This document shows positions 11,061 to 22,780 of a stretch of 64,000 nt of DNA, one piece after another; position 1 is the first letter of the stretch, and each line of letters starts with the position of its first letter. The notes beneath the pieces were generated by a model that saw nothing but the letters and a program-made list of their open reading frames with translations, was not told where the DNA came from and ran no database searches. This DNA is from Benincasa hispida (Eukaryota > Streptophyta > Magnoliopsida > Cucurbitales > Cucurbitaceae), in contig NC_052358.1 of assembly GCF_009727055.1 (NCBI RefSeq), positions 44,137,948 through 44,201,947 of the forward strand. Reading direction: 5' to 3'. The translations under genes and the position numbers were made by a program.

Positions 11061-12730
11061 TCTGTACTATCTAAAAATGCTATGGGGGAGAAATATTCTA
11101 TTGCCCTATTTGCCCCTTTTAGTGATTGCTTAGATGGTTATATAGTGTAATTTCACATTTAAATCGTTAAATTGAAAAAAAACCCTAACTATCTAAATCG
11201 TTAAATTAAAAAATAAAACCCTATTTTTAATCTTCACGTTAAAATGATTTTTTAGAAAAATATTCACCATCACATAAATCATTATTCTTTGATTTTAAGA
11301 TTTTAGTTTTTATTATATATATTTTTTATTTTCACGCTAAATAATTCCTCCTTAAATCCCCTATTTTAATCTTCACGTTAAAATAGTTTTTTTTTTTTTT
11401 TTTAAAAAAAAGAATATCCGTTGATTCAAAATAAATTATTTATCTTTGATTTTAAGATTGGTTTTTCTTTTAATATTCATCATTACACTAATCAATTCAA
11501 AATAAATTATTTATCCTTAATTTCAAGATTTTGATTTTGATTTTTTTCTTTTTACTTTTCACGTTAATATTCACGTTAAAATGATTTTTTTTTTAAAAAA
11601 ATACACCATCACATAAATCAATTCAAAAGATTTGTTTCAAAATAAATTATTCTTTGATTGTAAGATTTTAGTTTTTTTTTTTTATATATATAAAATATCC
11701 ATTGATTCAAAGTAAATTATTCATCTCCCTCTTTATGTTTATGTAATCCCGTCTTTTTTCAATCTACCAATTGTCACATCTTCCTCTCGATCATTCTCCT
11801 TTACCTCTCAAATCTTCAACAAAAGATGTACTCTAGGTCTACAAGCAAATATAATTTTTTTCCCCTCTTTTCATAATTATTATGTTACACATGGATTAAG
11901 CTACTGATTCTTACATATTGGAGAGAGTGGAGAAAAGACCACGGTTGTTTCTCACATATTAAAGAGAGCGGAGAAAAACTACTATTGATTCTCACATATT
12001 GAGAGGGTGGAGCAAAAAGCCATTGCTCAAGGTTCAAGTAATTTTAGTAGTTTTATGAGTTTTTTTTTTTCAATTTTGTTGTAAATACACACCATTGATT
12101 CAAATACTTAAGGAAAATAATAAGATTTTAGGTATTTTCACCTTCATAAAACATAATATTTGATTGAAATAAAGTTTGAAATTAAGAAAATATAATATAA
12201 TTGCAAATCTGCGCATCAAAATAAGATTTTAGGGTTCCAAAAACAATATTTTGGTTTAAATTAAAATATAATAATAATAGAATAAGATAAAATAAACTAA
12301 GAGAGTATAATATATTAAAAAAATTAGAAAGATTACATAATTTTTAAGAAAATAGAAAAAAAAATGTTATGATTGATATTAAAGATTCAAACTAAGAAAA
12401 ATAATAGAATTGGAAAATCAAAAATAATCTTTTTCTTCCCTCAATTTGATTTTCTTAATTTGATCTATTTTAAAATTTCAATTTAGATTTAGTTAGGATT
12501 ATGTTATAAATTTATTATTAAATTCTAAATTTTTATAATTATTTATTGTTTTAAATCTTAAAAAAAATCATTGGTTTTACTTTAATCATATAATGTTTTA
12601 TCTTTGATTTAAAATTAAATATACTTTAATCTAATTTCTCTACAAATTTATTGAATTTAACTCCTACATGTACCTCCTCATTTTTTAATTTATTTATTTT
12701 TAGATTATTTCGATTTTTTATCTATATCTA
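11061..12730 (+). mobile_element. Helitron-like non-autonomous repeat, copy 1
   Basis: It begins TCTGTACTATCTAAAAATGC, preceded by A and close to the TCTATACTAT-type 5' ends of plant Helitrons. It is collinear with the repeat at 34811. Shared stretches include TGGTTATATAGTG/GGTTATATAAGG, TCTTCCTCTCGAT, GGTCTACAAG/AGTCTACAAG, CATGGATTA, and CTCACATATTAAAGAG before a GGAGAAAA block. It is AT-rich with long T runs and no coding sequence. The 3' CTRR end and hairpin were not identified, so the superfamily is tentative. Confidence 0.45.
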
Positions 12731-12749
12731 CTGACACAATTGATTTCCT

Positions 12750-14290
12750 TTTTGTCAATGGGTTATAGGGTTATATAATATAATTTGATATTAAAACTAT
12801 TAAACAAATAAATTATAGTACGTAATTTGACGTTAAAACCATTTAAAAAATTATAGTTCACATTGAAATTAATTTTGTAGATTCTCATTAAAAAAAAATT
12901 ACCATTCGTGTAAATTGGTTTAAATTAGGTTATTTTATTCTAATATTTGATATTCAAAATTTATGATTTCAAAAAAGTTTACATATAACTTAAATTGGTT
13001 TAAATTTGGTTCTCTCTCCTATTGGATTCTAATAGACCCTAATTCAAGTTTAAATTAGTAAATAATCAGTAGAAAACTATATATATATATATATACTGTG
13101 ATGTCCAAAATTTATGATTAAAAAAGTACACATATATTAAATTGGTTTAAATTTGTTTATCTCTAAGATTTGATTCCAATAAATCCTAATTCAAGTTTAA
13201 ATTATTTTATAATTAATAGAAAACTAAAAAACAATTATACTTGATATCCATCTTATCTTCTTATCTAAAAAGGTTTTTTTTTTTAAAATAATATATCCAC
13301 CATCACATTAACAATTCAAAAGATTTGATTCAAAATAAATATTTTAAATTCATGTAAAATTAGTTTTTCTTTTTTTTCTTTTTTTTTTTTTTTCTAAATA
13401 TCCACATTAACCAATTCAAATTATTTTAAGATTTTGTTTTTTTATTATTATTTTTTAAAATTTTCACGTTAAAGGATCATATGTCTACATAAGCCAACCC
13501 TTTTCAATCTTCCACTTCTCATTGATCATTCTCAAGGGCAAAGGGATATAATGCAATTTTTTCTTTTTTAAACGCTTTTGTAGGTTGTTTTCCTCTCTTT
13601 CATAACATTGGTTAAGCTACTGACTCTCATATTGAAGAGAGGAAGAAAAGAAAGTGAAGCTATGAAGCCTCCCGATTCAACCAATTTAGTGGTTTTATAA
13701 GTTTTTTTTTTCCTTTTTTTCCTTTTTAATTTTGTAAATACAAATGTACACCATGAGTTTAGTTTGTAAATATACATAGTTGATTCATATATTTTAGGAA
13801 AATAATAATATTGTAGGGTTTTTCATCTTCATGAAAAATAAAATTTTTGTTGCAATAAAGTTTGAAATTAGGAAAATACATGATGAATCACTACATGAAA
13901 ATAAGATTTTAAGGTTTCTCAAATGGAAAAGCAATATTTTGATTCAAATTAAAAAATAATTAAATAAAATAAGCTAAGAGAGTATATAAAAAAAATATTT
14001 AGAAAGATACGAAGTTTTTAAAACAATCTTTATTTCCTCAATTTAATTTTCTTAATTTGATCTATTTCAAATTTTTAATTTAGATTTAGTTTTAATTATT
14101 ATGTTATAGATTTATTATTAAACTCTAAATATTTATATCATTTGTTGTTTTTAATCTTAAAAAAATATCATCAGTTTACTTTAATCATATTATGATTTAT
14201 ATTTTTCAAAATTAAATATACTTTAATTTAAATTTTCACTAGATTGTTCATTTCTAGATTGTGTTGATTTTTTTCTATTTAGTATTGAAA
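12750..14290 (+). mobile_element. Helitron-like non-autonomous repeat, copy 2 (5' end lost)
   Basis: It has the same order of landmarks as copies at 11061 and 34811: GGTTATATAATATAATTTG, CACCATCACATTAAC, AAAAGATTTGATTCAAAATAAAT, CTTTTGTAGGTTGTTTTCCTCTC, and CTCATATTGAAGAGAGG. It lacks the TC end. A 13568-13777 open frame overlaps T-rich sequence and is not a gene. Confidence 0.4.
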
Positions 14291-16123
14291 ATCTAAAATT
14301 TAATAACTATTTATGTATTATTATACATAAAAATATAGATATTTTGTTATGAAATCCCGATTTTATTATAATATTTTATTTTAGAGACTATTAATTTATA
14401 GAAGGTTTAAATAAATAAAAATTACATTGGAAATTAGTATTTTCAATTTCATAAAATATGAGAGATATGATATATTTAAATGTGATTCAAATAACAAATT
14501 AATATGAATATATAAGATTTATATTAAAATTATAGGTTAAAAGTTAATGGGAATAAGATTCATATTCAACTTTAGGTTACGAAATAAATAAATATTTGAG
14601 TACGATTCAAATATTCATTTGATTAAATATGAAATATTTAATTAAATCAATTTATTTAATTTAATTTAGTTAAAATAACTCCCTTGAGGTGGTGGTAGAG
14701 AGAGGTGCACATAAAAGACGGAGGGGTTAGTTCTTCAAGGATTTTGAATTTTACACTATTCTCTCAAGGTCTCATAATCGAGAGAAAATAGTTTTCTATA
14801 GAAAACATTGCTTCTCCATCATATTCCCTCTATCACTCAAAAGAGGCTCCCTCGAGTCGGTCTTTGTCGGAGTCATTGCAAGGAAGACTTTATGGAAGCG
14901 TCATTGTACGTGAGAGAAAGAATTGCTAGAAGATCCATTCGTTAGGAGAAGAGGTTAAAGAAAAAGAGTTCTTAAGGATAAGTTTTCTTCTTCCCTCTTT
15001 AAAATTTGTGCTTAACCTCTGTATTTGTTTTTTATGCGTATATTAAATTTAATTAATTATGTGAGTTTCATCCTCTACAACAAAAAACAAAAAACGATAA
15101 ATTGCTTTTGTTCTAGGATTTGATACCTTCAACATTCATACTTTGTTTAAAAGTTACCTCTAAACTTTTAAAATTTCCAAACATATACCCTTAAACTTTT
15201 AATTATTGCTCTAGTATATATTAACAGAAATAATTAATAGTTGTTGCAAAAATACTAATAAACTTTCGGAAGTTGAATTAGTAGGTTACATTTCAAAATT
15301 AAAAATAGCCTTATTTATCTATATCTCATCTCACCACTCTTCCATTTTTTCCTCTCCCTTCTCTACTTCAGCATGACCTAACACTTCTGTATTTCCCCTC
15401 TTTTTTTTCTTCTCTCCCTTGTTTGATTTACTCTTACTTGCCTACTTCGTTTATCCCATCCCCTGATGCTCTTATTGATACTGATTATGTTGCTTCATTT
15501 TCTGTTTCTTTTGTTTACCTAAGAAAAAATTGTCCCCTTCAATTAAGCTAGTGTATAGGCTATAGTAAGAAAAAATAGAATAATGGAACTACGAAGGAAC
15601 TTTAAGACTTAAATATTTTAATAAAATTATAAATTATTAGTTAAGTATGTCTATACATTGTTTGAGTTTAGTACACAAAAGGAGAGACATATTGAGATTT
15701 TGTATCATAATTTTGAGGACAACTTGTAGAAGAGAATAGAATAAAACATGTGTATTACCAAATTTGTAGTGATGAAAACTTTGTTGACCATTTTTGCGAT
15801 TCAAAGTACTCTATTGATTAACCGACATTAAAGTCCAAAATTATTATAGTGTTTATATTTGGTTGCTGAGAAAATTGGTGTAAAAATTGGACAAATGAAA
15901 GAAAAATGAGAGTGTCTATATGAAAAAAAAATATTTCTACGAGTTATTTTTAGATTTATTATTTTTCAATTCAAGATAACTTCAAATTAATTGATCATTA
16001 TATTAACCATAGGAACATTTTTAAACTTTTTTTTTAATGAAAGGTTAAAAGTATTAATGCAACTTTTAAAAGTTTAAAAATATAGATATTCATAATGTTT
16101 ATCAATATACTAACTATAAGAGT
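14291..16123. other. AT-rich intergenic DNA with a possible LTR remnant
   Basis: At about 14680-15060 is a less AT-rich block (GTGCACATAAAAGACGG, CTCTCAAGGTCTCATAATCG) with the look of an old LTR, but I cannot pair it or find ends. The remainder is T/A-rich spacer with no supported gene. Confidence 0.35.
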
Positions 16124-16620
16124 TAGGGGTGTATATGGGTTGGGTTGGGTTGTGGCATTTTTTTGGATCAACCCGAAAATTGAGATTGGTTAAGTTGGCA
16201 ACCTGAAGAACCCAAACATGGTTCCAATCCAACCCAAACCAATTTGTGTTGGGTTGTCGGGTTATTACTGTTATTTTCTTCTTAACTTAAAATGTCTATA
16301 TTTATCTACAACACATATCTAATGACTAAAATCTCTTAAAACTAAATTCTTACATGTCAAATATCTATCACAAACTTTATATAAAAACAAATATTTTTAA
16401 AAGAAAAACATAAAGAATTCAGAAATTCATCAATTATATATATATATATAATTTGGATTAGGTTGAGTCAATCAAAATTTTATTTTATTCGACCTAGGCC
16501 CAACCCAAGAAAAATAGAAAAAATTCAATCCAACCCCAATTCAAAAACAAAACTAACCCAACCTAACTCTTATAGTTTGGGTTGGGTAATTCGAGTTATT
16601 GGATCATTTGAATATCCCTA
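16124..16620. mobile_element. hAT-type MITE, 497 bp, with 8-bp target duplication
   Basis: The ends are TAGGGGTGTAT and, on the other strand, TAGGGATATTC, a short imperfect inverted repeat of hAT type. The flanks are ATAAGAGT (16116-16123) and TTAAGAGT (16621-16628), seven of eight bases identical. Inside are subterminal GGGTTGGGTTGGG and its complement CCCAACCCAA on both sides. There is no coding capacity. Confidence 0.75.
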
Positions 16621-16934
16621 TTAAGAGTATTTTTGAATTTTTTGAAAGTTCAAAAGAATTATTAAAATTTTTTAAAGTTCAGAGATATTTTGGAAACAAA
16701 GTACTAATAATTTTTATCCAAATTAACGACAGGAATATTTTAATTTTTTTAAAATTGAAAATTGAAAATATTTATTATAATTTAGTATTGATTTGGAAGT
16801 TGGAAGTTGGAAGTTGGAAGTTGGAAGAGTGGGTGGAAGAGTCTAATTTCAAATGAAATCACTTGAATTAAAAAAATGAGAAATTCGATAAATTTTTTCA
16901 ATGAATTTTTTGTGGACTAATAAAATTTTAAGTA
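16621..16934. other. Spacer with a TGGAAGT heptamer array
   Basis: The heptamer TGGAAGT repeats about five times at 16793-16827. The open frame crossing it (16599-16856) is AT-rich, low-complexity and not supported as a gene. Confidence 0.6.
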
Positions 16935-17160
16935 AAAAAATGGGGATTCCCCACCAAGAATCCCCGCGGGAAATCCCCACCAAGAATCCTTACGAGAAAA
17001 CGGGAAATGAGACCCCGTGGAGACCCGTTTTCCCGACAAGGAATCCCCACTCCCGTTTCTGCCTTCAAATGACGGGGACGGAAGCAAGGATGGGGGACAA
17101 TTTTTCCCACGGGACCGGGGATGGAGGACGCCCCGCCCCACCCGGCCCGTTGCCAACCTT
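16935..17160. repeat. GC-rich island, probable MITE/TE fragment with GGGGATTCCCC motifs
   Basis: It stands out sharply from the AT-rich surroundings. It contains repeated GGGGATTCCCC, GAATCCCC, GGGACGGG and CCCGTTTTCCC, and ends with GCCCGTTGCCAACC. Short self-complementary runs of this kind mark a common class of non-autonomous plant element whose copies read GGGGACGGGGA. The open frames on both strands reflect base composition. Confidence 0.5.
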
Positions 17161-18270
17161 AAGGACACAAAATACACATGCACTAACTCCCTTATGTTTA
17201 TGTTTTTTATCCATTCGCATTTCCCATCCTCTTCCAATATGACGTCATCCCACTTTTCCCTAATCTTACTTTTCTCTTTTCTTTTCTTTTCATCCATCCT
17301 ACATTATTATATCATAACATTACAAAAGTTGTTTTGTGTGGATAACCCAACCCTTTTTGGAACTATATTATATGATTCTGTCATTTTTTTCATCTTTACA
17401 TTTGTCACTTGGGACTTTATGCCAAAATAATTGTTTCAAAAACTATCACAATTCTTTTTGTAGGAAAACTTCAACTTTTACCATAGAAATTCTGAGTTGA
17501 TTTACTATAGACTTTTAATTTTACCTCCGAAAAAAAGTTATTCAGATTTGAAAGTAAGTGTCAAAGATTTTACTTAGGTTAAGTTAGAGAATAATGTACT
17601 TTTTTTTTTAAGTAATGATAAAAATTTCGAATGTAGGGTGGAAGGAAAAAGTATTTACAAAAATAGGATATGTATGAAAGAAATTTCAAAAGTAGGATTG
17701 AAGGAAAAAATATTCACAAAAATAGGATAGTTTTGGTGAGTGGCAAAATCATACACCCAGTACACATTTTTGTTTAATCCAGTCATCACTCTATGAATGC
17801 TAAATGGCTGCCATGTCAGCCATATGGACTTGGTCAAAATGAGCCAAACTCGTGGATGATTTTAATAATTTTTTTCGATTTTGATTGTTTTTTTTTAATT
17901 TTTAACTAACATTTTCTTCCTTACTTGTTTTAATCTTTTTCTTTTATATCATACTCATTTATTAAATTTAGTGACTCAATATAAAATGTAATTTCATTAG
18001 TTCTTTTATTCCAAGATAGAAGTTCATACGAAGCTAAAAGTTTGAATTACAAGTCACTCGATTTCTGTATGATAGTCGTCTTCATGGGCTTTTAGATTAG
18101 CTTCGCCTTATTGTCGTTGTCGTCTACGATGAATACGTCTTCAATCAGTATCAGAAACACTGGGTCGTCTTATTTGCTTAATAATATTTTCTACATTTAC
18201 CAAATTTTGGTCACACATTGAACTCAACTTTAGTAAATTTTGTTGTACTGAATACTGCCATATATCTTGG
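17161..18270. other. AT-rich spacer with a 55-bp tandem duplication
   Basis: Two similar blocks lie side by side at about 17615-17670 and 17671-17726, sharing GTAGG, TGGAAGGAAAAA or TGAAGGAAAAAA, and ACAAAAATAGGATA. Nothing else is recognised. Confidence 0.45.
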
Positions 18271-18420
18271 ACAAAATTATTATGTATGATGAAAAAAATT
18301 AATACTAAATAATGTTCATATCATACATTATTGAATTGAGTTGTAGACAAAATTATTCAGTATGATGAAAAAATTAATACTAAATAATGTCCATATCATA
18401 TATTATTGAATTGAGTTGAT
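18271..18420. repeat. Tandem duplication, unit about 76 bp
   Basis: Copies 18271-18346 and 18347-18420 both read ACAAAATTATT, GATGAAAAAA, TTAATACTAAATAATGT and ATTATTGAATTGAGTTG, with few differences. It lies in non-coding DNA. Confidence 0.85.
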
Positions 18421-18713
18421 AATAATTGTTTATAGCTAATAATTGTCAGTGTTAGTAATAATTGTTGTGTTTGGGGTATGAAATTAAGTTAAGTTAGTAA
18501 TAATTATTTGTGTTTGGGATGCAGAGTTTAGTTGGTATTAACTGTCTGTGTTTGAAGTGTAGAGTTGAGTTAGATTGAGTTTTGGGTATATAGTGCAGTT
18601 TTTTAACCTAAAACAGTGTGTATTTTCCATGAGTTTTTTTCTTTTTTCTTTTTTTTTTTTTTGCTTAACTTTTTGTTCCATCATTCAACTATACACATAC
18701 TTTACCAAATTTT
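18421..18713. other. AT-rich spacer ending at an assembly gap
   Basis: GTTAGTAATAATT and TTGTGTTTGGGRTR repeat loosely at 18440-18560. The last 53 bases before the gap recur at 18964-19016. Confidence 0.5.
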
Positions 18714-18728
18714 NNNNNNNNNNNNNNN
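18714..18728. other. Assembly gap, 15 N
   Basis: A run of N. The 53 bases before it (18661-18713) are repeated at 18964-19016, so the gap may mark overlapping contig ends. Confidence 0.95.
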
Positions 18729-19600
18729 AATAAAAATCAATTTTCTAAATTGAAATGATTTTCCTTGGAGATCTACATCAATTAGGATTTAAAATCTTTC
18801 CATAAATTGGCTCAACCCAATATTTTTTTTTCTCAACTTCAATACATGGTGGGTAATTTTCCCCTTGCTTTATATTTTTTGTTAACTTCAAACACGCCAT
18901 AGGTAATTTCCCACCCAATATTCAAAGAAGTTTCACCCTTCCTTTTTTTTCTTTTTTTTTTTTTTGCTTAACTTTTTGTTCCATCATTCAACTATACACA
19001 TACTTTACCAAATTTTTAATGCTCATTTGAGATGTGAACTCTATAAATAAAAATATATTTTACAATTTTCTACATATAGCTATTGTACTTGACGTAGAAA
19101 AAATATAATTATTTACAATTTTCTACATGCTCATTTTAGCTATAGTTACATGTAGCTACATGTAACTATCCTATACATACTTTAACGGTCATGGAACGTA
19201 TGAGTTGAACATGTACAAAAAAAAGTTGTCATTAATGGCCTATATACATGTTCACAAAAAAAAAAAAAAAAAAAAAAAGCCCAACAATGGACCGTTTCAT
19301 GCATACAAAAAAAAGTATATAGTTCACTAAGATAGTCAAGCTAGTTAGTCATACCAAGTATATGCAAATAATATCTCTTCTACTTGTGTTGGGACTGTTA
19401 AGAAGCGGTCAGTCTTCTGGATGTGACAAGTAGGTCTATAAGGATAACCAATCATCTCCAGACAATCCATTAATGTCAAATTACTATAAAAGACGACTAT
19501 TAAACACTAGAAACTAACAATTTTAAATTTTTATTTGAAAACACTTTTGTTAATCATGTTTTTTTTTCTGGTTTTTCTTTTAGTATATGATCATTTGAGT
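18729..19600. other. AT-rich spacer with poly-A tract
   Basis: It contains a second copy of the pre-gap sequence (18964-19016) and a 22-base A run at about 19257-19278. GTTCACAAAAAA and CATACAAAAAA are echoed around the tract. No gene is seen. Confidence 0.5.
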
Positions 19601-19975
19601 TGGTCGTTAGATTTATTCGTAGAAGATAAATGATGCAGTTGGTGGTTGAGTTGCCCGCCTAAGGTGACCGTTGAAGTTGTGCACCATAGGCAGTTGTCAT
19701 TAGAGTTGATCATTGGAGGTGGTATTTGCTGAAGTTGGTCGCTTGAGGTAAACACAAGTGTTATTGGCAAAGGTGATTGTAACCAGAATTATCATCGGAA
19801 GTGGTTGTTAAAGGTGGTCTTCGTTGAATTATGTCGAGAGTGGTAGCCAGAGCCTGGAGTTGATTGTCAAAGTTGGCCACATGAAGATGATCATTGAAGT
19901 TGGTCACTAGAGTATATCGTAGAGTGTGACAATGGTAGTCGTTGGCAATGGACAAGGGGGTGAATCATTGAAAAC
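19600..19975. repeat. Degenerate short-period repeat (GTTGGTCATTGAAG-like)
   Basis: Units such as GAGTTGGTCGTTAGA, GAAGTTGGTCGCTTGAGG, GTTGATCATTGGAGG and GAAGTTGGTCACTAGAG recur at a 15-25 base period. They are too diverged for fixed boundaries. The minus-strand frame across it is a repeat by-product. Confidence 0.5.
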
Positions 19976-20077
19976 ATTGATGGGAGGAAGATAAATGTTA
20001 AGTTGGGTTGAGTGGATTAAAATAACCGATTCAACTCCACTCCACTAACATTTAAAGTTGGTGGGCCAAACATTGAG

Positions 20078-20269
20078 TTGGTAATTTTTACCAACTCAAC
20101 TCAACTCATGTTGATAAACCAAACGAAAATGTTAATTGAACTAGAGGAATGTCCACGATGCGACCATGGAGACATAATAGAAGTTCACGGTCGATGGAAT
20201 TGCAAGGGATGTAAAAATTTTAGAAATCGTGGAACTCATTTCCTAAGAAGCACGGATACTTTAGTTTGA
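20078..20269 (+). pseudogene. Possible exon fragment with a two-CxxC zinc-ribbon-like pattern
   Basis: A 63-residue frame contains LEECPRCDHGDIIEVHGRW followed by NCKGCKNF, that is C-x2-C, thirteen residues, then C-x2-C. This spacing could bind one zinc ion. The composition of 20120-20235 looks more gene-like than its surroundings. The last residues run into the inverted-repeat element at 20243, so any original exon was cut. I do not recognise the family. It may be chance or a relic of a transposase or zinc-ribbon protein. Confidence 0.2.
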
Positions 20270-20945
20270 CTAGCGTGTCTGTGTCCAACAGGTGTCAGAC
20301 ACTCCGAAACTCCGACACTTGTTGGATATGTATCGAAAACTTGTTAGTATGCTAGTTGTATAAAGTGTTGAAAAGTTTGTTATTATTAAACTTTATTTAT
20401 GGTATTTAGTGTGACTTTTGGGTTTTGTGACTTTTAATTTTTGTAACCAATAGTGATTTTTGAGTTATAGGAGTTATGTGAGTTATGAGCATTTGATGAC
20501 ATTTATAGCTTTAAACCATTGACATTCCTTTGGTTATGTTTGTAAGCCTATATAAAGGCATGCTTAGTTGAATGGAAAAGATATATCTCTCATTTTTCAT
20601 ATTTGTCTTCCACGTTTTTTTCTAACATAAAGTCAAAATAAGACCAGCATTTGGTATATATACATCAAACACTTCTTACATATACTAAGTTCAACATATA
20701 TAAGACAAAAATAATAAAATTTGAGTGAATTATATCAAACTAATTTTTTAAGCATAAAAATGAATAAACTCATTAATTTTGAACTTCCTTCTCGTTTAAA
20801 AATGATATACAGATTTAAAAATGTATGTTTTAATAAACGTGTCCTTGCCATATCCGTGTTCTAAACTTTTGAAAAATGATGTGTTGCCGTGTCGGTATGG
20901 TGTCGTATTGTATCCATGTCTCATATTTGTGTCCATGCTTCTTAG
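20243..20945. mobile_element. Non-autonomous element with CTAAGAAGCACGGATAC-type inverted ends
   Basis: The left end is CTAAGAAGCACGGATAC and the right end, on the other strand, is CTAAGAAGCATGGACAC, a 17-bp imperfect inverted repeat. Subterminal sequence is rich in GTGTCNGTGTC on the left and CCGTGTCGGTATGG on the right. The same family appears at 24598-25485. No coding sequence or clear target duplication was found. Confidence 0.5.
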
Positions 20946-21708
20946 CTCTTTCGCTTATCAGAATTGTTGTCGATAGTAGAGGTGAAATTTGACAAATTAG
21001 GACACAGATTGGGGTTCTGTACCGACTCGATCTTCCAACTGTTGGATAATTTTCTTTTTCTGAAAATTTGTTATTATTATTATTGTTATTGTTTGACTGT
21101 GCCATTGAATCACTCATTGCAGATTGGGGAGATTGCAGGATAGCAATTCAGTCCTCTTTCAATGAGTTTTCAGACCATTGCTTTGCTGAAGTGTCTGGAG
21201 ATCTATCTAGAAATACTCATCTTTTAAACTCTATGAAATCTGACCTTGATTACATATTTCAGAAAAATAAGGTAGGGTGGTCATCAATTGTTTTTACTGT
21301 CACATAAGTTCTTTTCATTATTGTTTATGATTTTTCTGTGGTTCTTCTGTTCTATCATATCAAAACTTTTGTCTGTTGGAATATATGGTATCTTTCATCT
21401 TAATACCCCAACAAAACAAAAATTAATAGATGAGAAATGGATGATAATATGTTATTATCGAAGACGAGACGATGGATAAACTGGTCTAATTTCAATTCGT
21501 TCCACGTATTTCTTTTTCAAGATATGGAGTTTCATGATCTCTACAAACTATTGCTAAGTCTTTCTAAAAGTCCTTGGCCTTTAGCCAACAGTTACAAACT
21601 CCTTTACCTTGTGGATCATCGATGTATTTAAATTTGCAGAAGATTTTTTTGACACTGATTTCTTTTTATTGTGGAAGAACTACAGTAATTTTGTTATCAC
21701 TTTGGGTA

Positions 21709-21935
21709 TGTTAGTGAGTGATTTTGAAATTGCTAAAATTACTTTTATCGTTTATAAAATCACTCTAAAATACGTCTTTAGTTACTCTAAATCAATTTAA
21801 TGTTTAATTTTACACTTTGAATTCAATTTTCATATTACCAAAATTAATTTTGAATGATTAAAAGTATATTTTTAGAATGAACTTGAAAGTGTCGAAAGTG
21901 ATTTTAACCATTTTTTAATTACTCTACAAATGGCC
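21709..21935. mobile_element. MITE-like element in the KXDL intron, copy 1
   Basis: It is similar over its length to 24838-25038: GTGATTTTGAAATTG/ATGATCTTAAAATCA, AATTTTACACTTTGAATTCAATTTTCAT, and AAAATTAATTTTGAATGATT. AAGTGATTTTAAC near the right end mirrors the left end. The ends are worn and no target duplication is seen. Confidence 0.45.
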
Positions 21936-22151
21936 ATTATCTCGTTCAAATATGAAATGAAAACTTTTTTCTTTTTCTTTTTCTTTTTTTATGTTTAAAT
22001 TTTTGTTATAAATTCAAGCAATTGAAGACAATTGGTATTTTCTAACCATCTTGCAAGGATCTCTGACTTTGGTGTCCACAAATCCTTCAATTGCTTCATA
22101 TTGTGGTTACTTAACATTTCTTCTCTGATGTAACGCACTCGTATTTATTGT

Positions 22152-22343
22152 TTAGAGTATGTCTAGTTAACTTTTCAAATGTTTAATTTTAGAAAAAAAT
22201 TTGAAGTATTTGGAAACTACTTAAAATAGCTTTTGGAATACTTTCAAAATTTATTATAAATAATTTTTATCGAAAAAGTTTAAATATATAAAAACATTTT
22301 TTTAAAACAATTTTTTTTTCTCGTCAATCCAAACATATCCTTA
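22152..22343. mobile_element. Second MITE-like element in the KXDL intron
   Basis: The left end AGAGTATGTCTAGTTAACTT and the right end, on the other strand, AAGGATATGTTTGGATTGAC form an imperfect inverted repeat around an AT-rich core of about 150 bp. It is non-coding. Confidence 0.45.
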
Positions 22344-22780
22344 GTTGTAGGAGTTACACGATCCTCTCTTCTCTTTCCTTGCATCTTATTTCATGGCAAG
22401 AAACTTATCCGGACCTAGAAAGATCATGACCGATATATTTTATTGATCAAATTTGATCATTTATATATATTTGTGCTTCTATTGGCAAATCCTATCAACT
22501 GATTAGATGTGGCCATATCTTTCTAGTTTGTTTAATTCATCCATTTGTTTTTACTTCATCAGGAGCATGAAATGGAGAATTTTGGCTACTTATCCGGATG
22601 CATTTCCAGATGAGTAAACAAGTGAAATTCTTGATAGGAGACTAGACCTTGAAATACCTCGATAACGACAGAAACTACGACGTCATGTAAAATCGTAGCA
22701 TAATGGGAATGAGAAAATGTAGATTGAGATCATCCTTCCAGAATTATATTCATCATGTTATCCTTTATCTCACTAGGTAT

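Larger units (their letters stand above)
21123..22617 (+). pseudogene. Relic of a KXDL-motif protein gene (BORC subunit-like), two exons
   Basis: The first visible exon follows an acceptor-like TTGCAG at 21117-21122. It reads GRLQDSN, then FNEFSDHCFAEVSGDLSRNT and LLNSMKSDLDYIFQK, up to a GTAGGG donor at about 21270. The last exon (22563-22617) follows ATCAG and reads SMKWRILATYPDAFPDE, then stop. This is the conserved C-terminal half of plant KXDL proteins, small coiled-coil subunits of the BORC complex that positions lysosomes or vacuoles in other eukaryotes. Two frameshifts are present: one between CTC and TTTC near 21156, and one extra A in the AAAAA run before the donor. No 5' exon is found; a mobile element lies directly upstream. 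Because the intron is kept, this is not a processed copy. It is probably a decayed duplicate, though sequencing error at the two spots is possible. Confidence 0.65.

Noticed and set aside
16124..16620. Interstitial telomere-like repeats (GGGTTGGGTTGGG)
   Set aside because: The period and sequence differ from the plant telomere TTTAGGG, and the block has hAT-type ends with a target duplication.
16901..17430. Four overlapping frames in a GC-rich block
   Set aside because: The block is a GGGGATTCCCC-type repeat. Frames on both strands and no domain argue against a gene.
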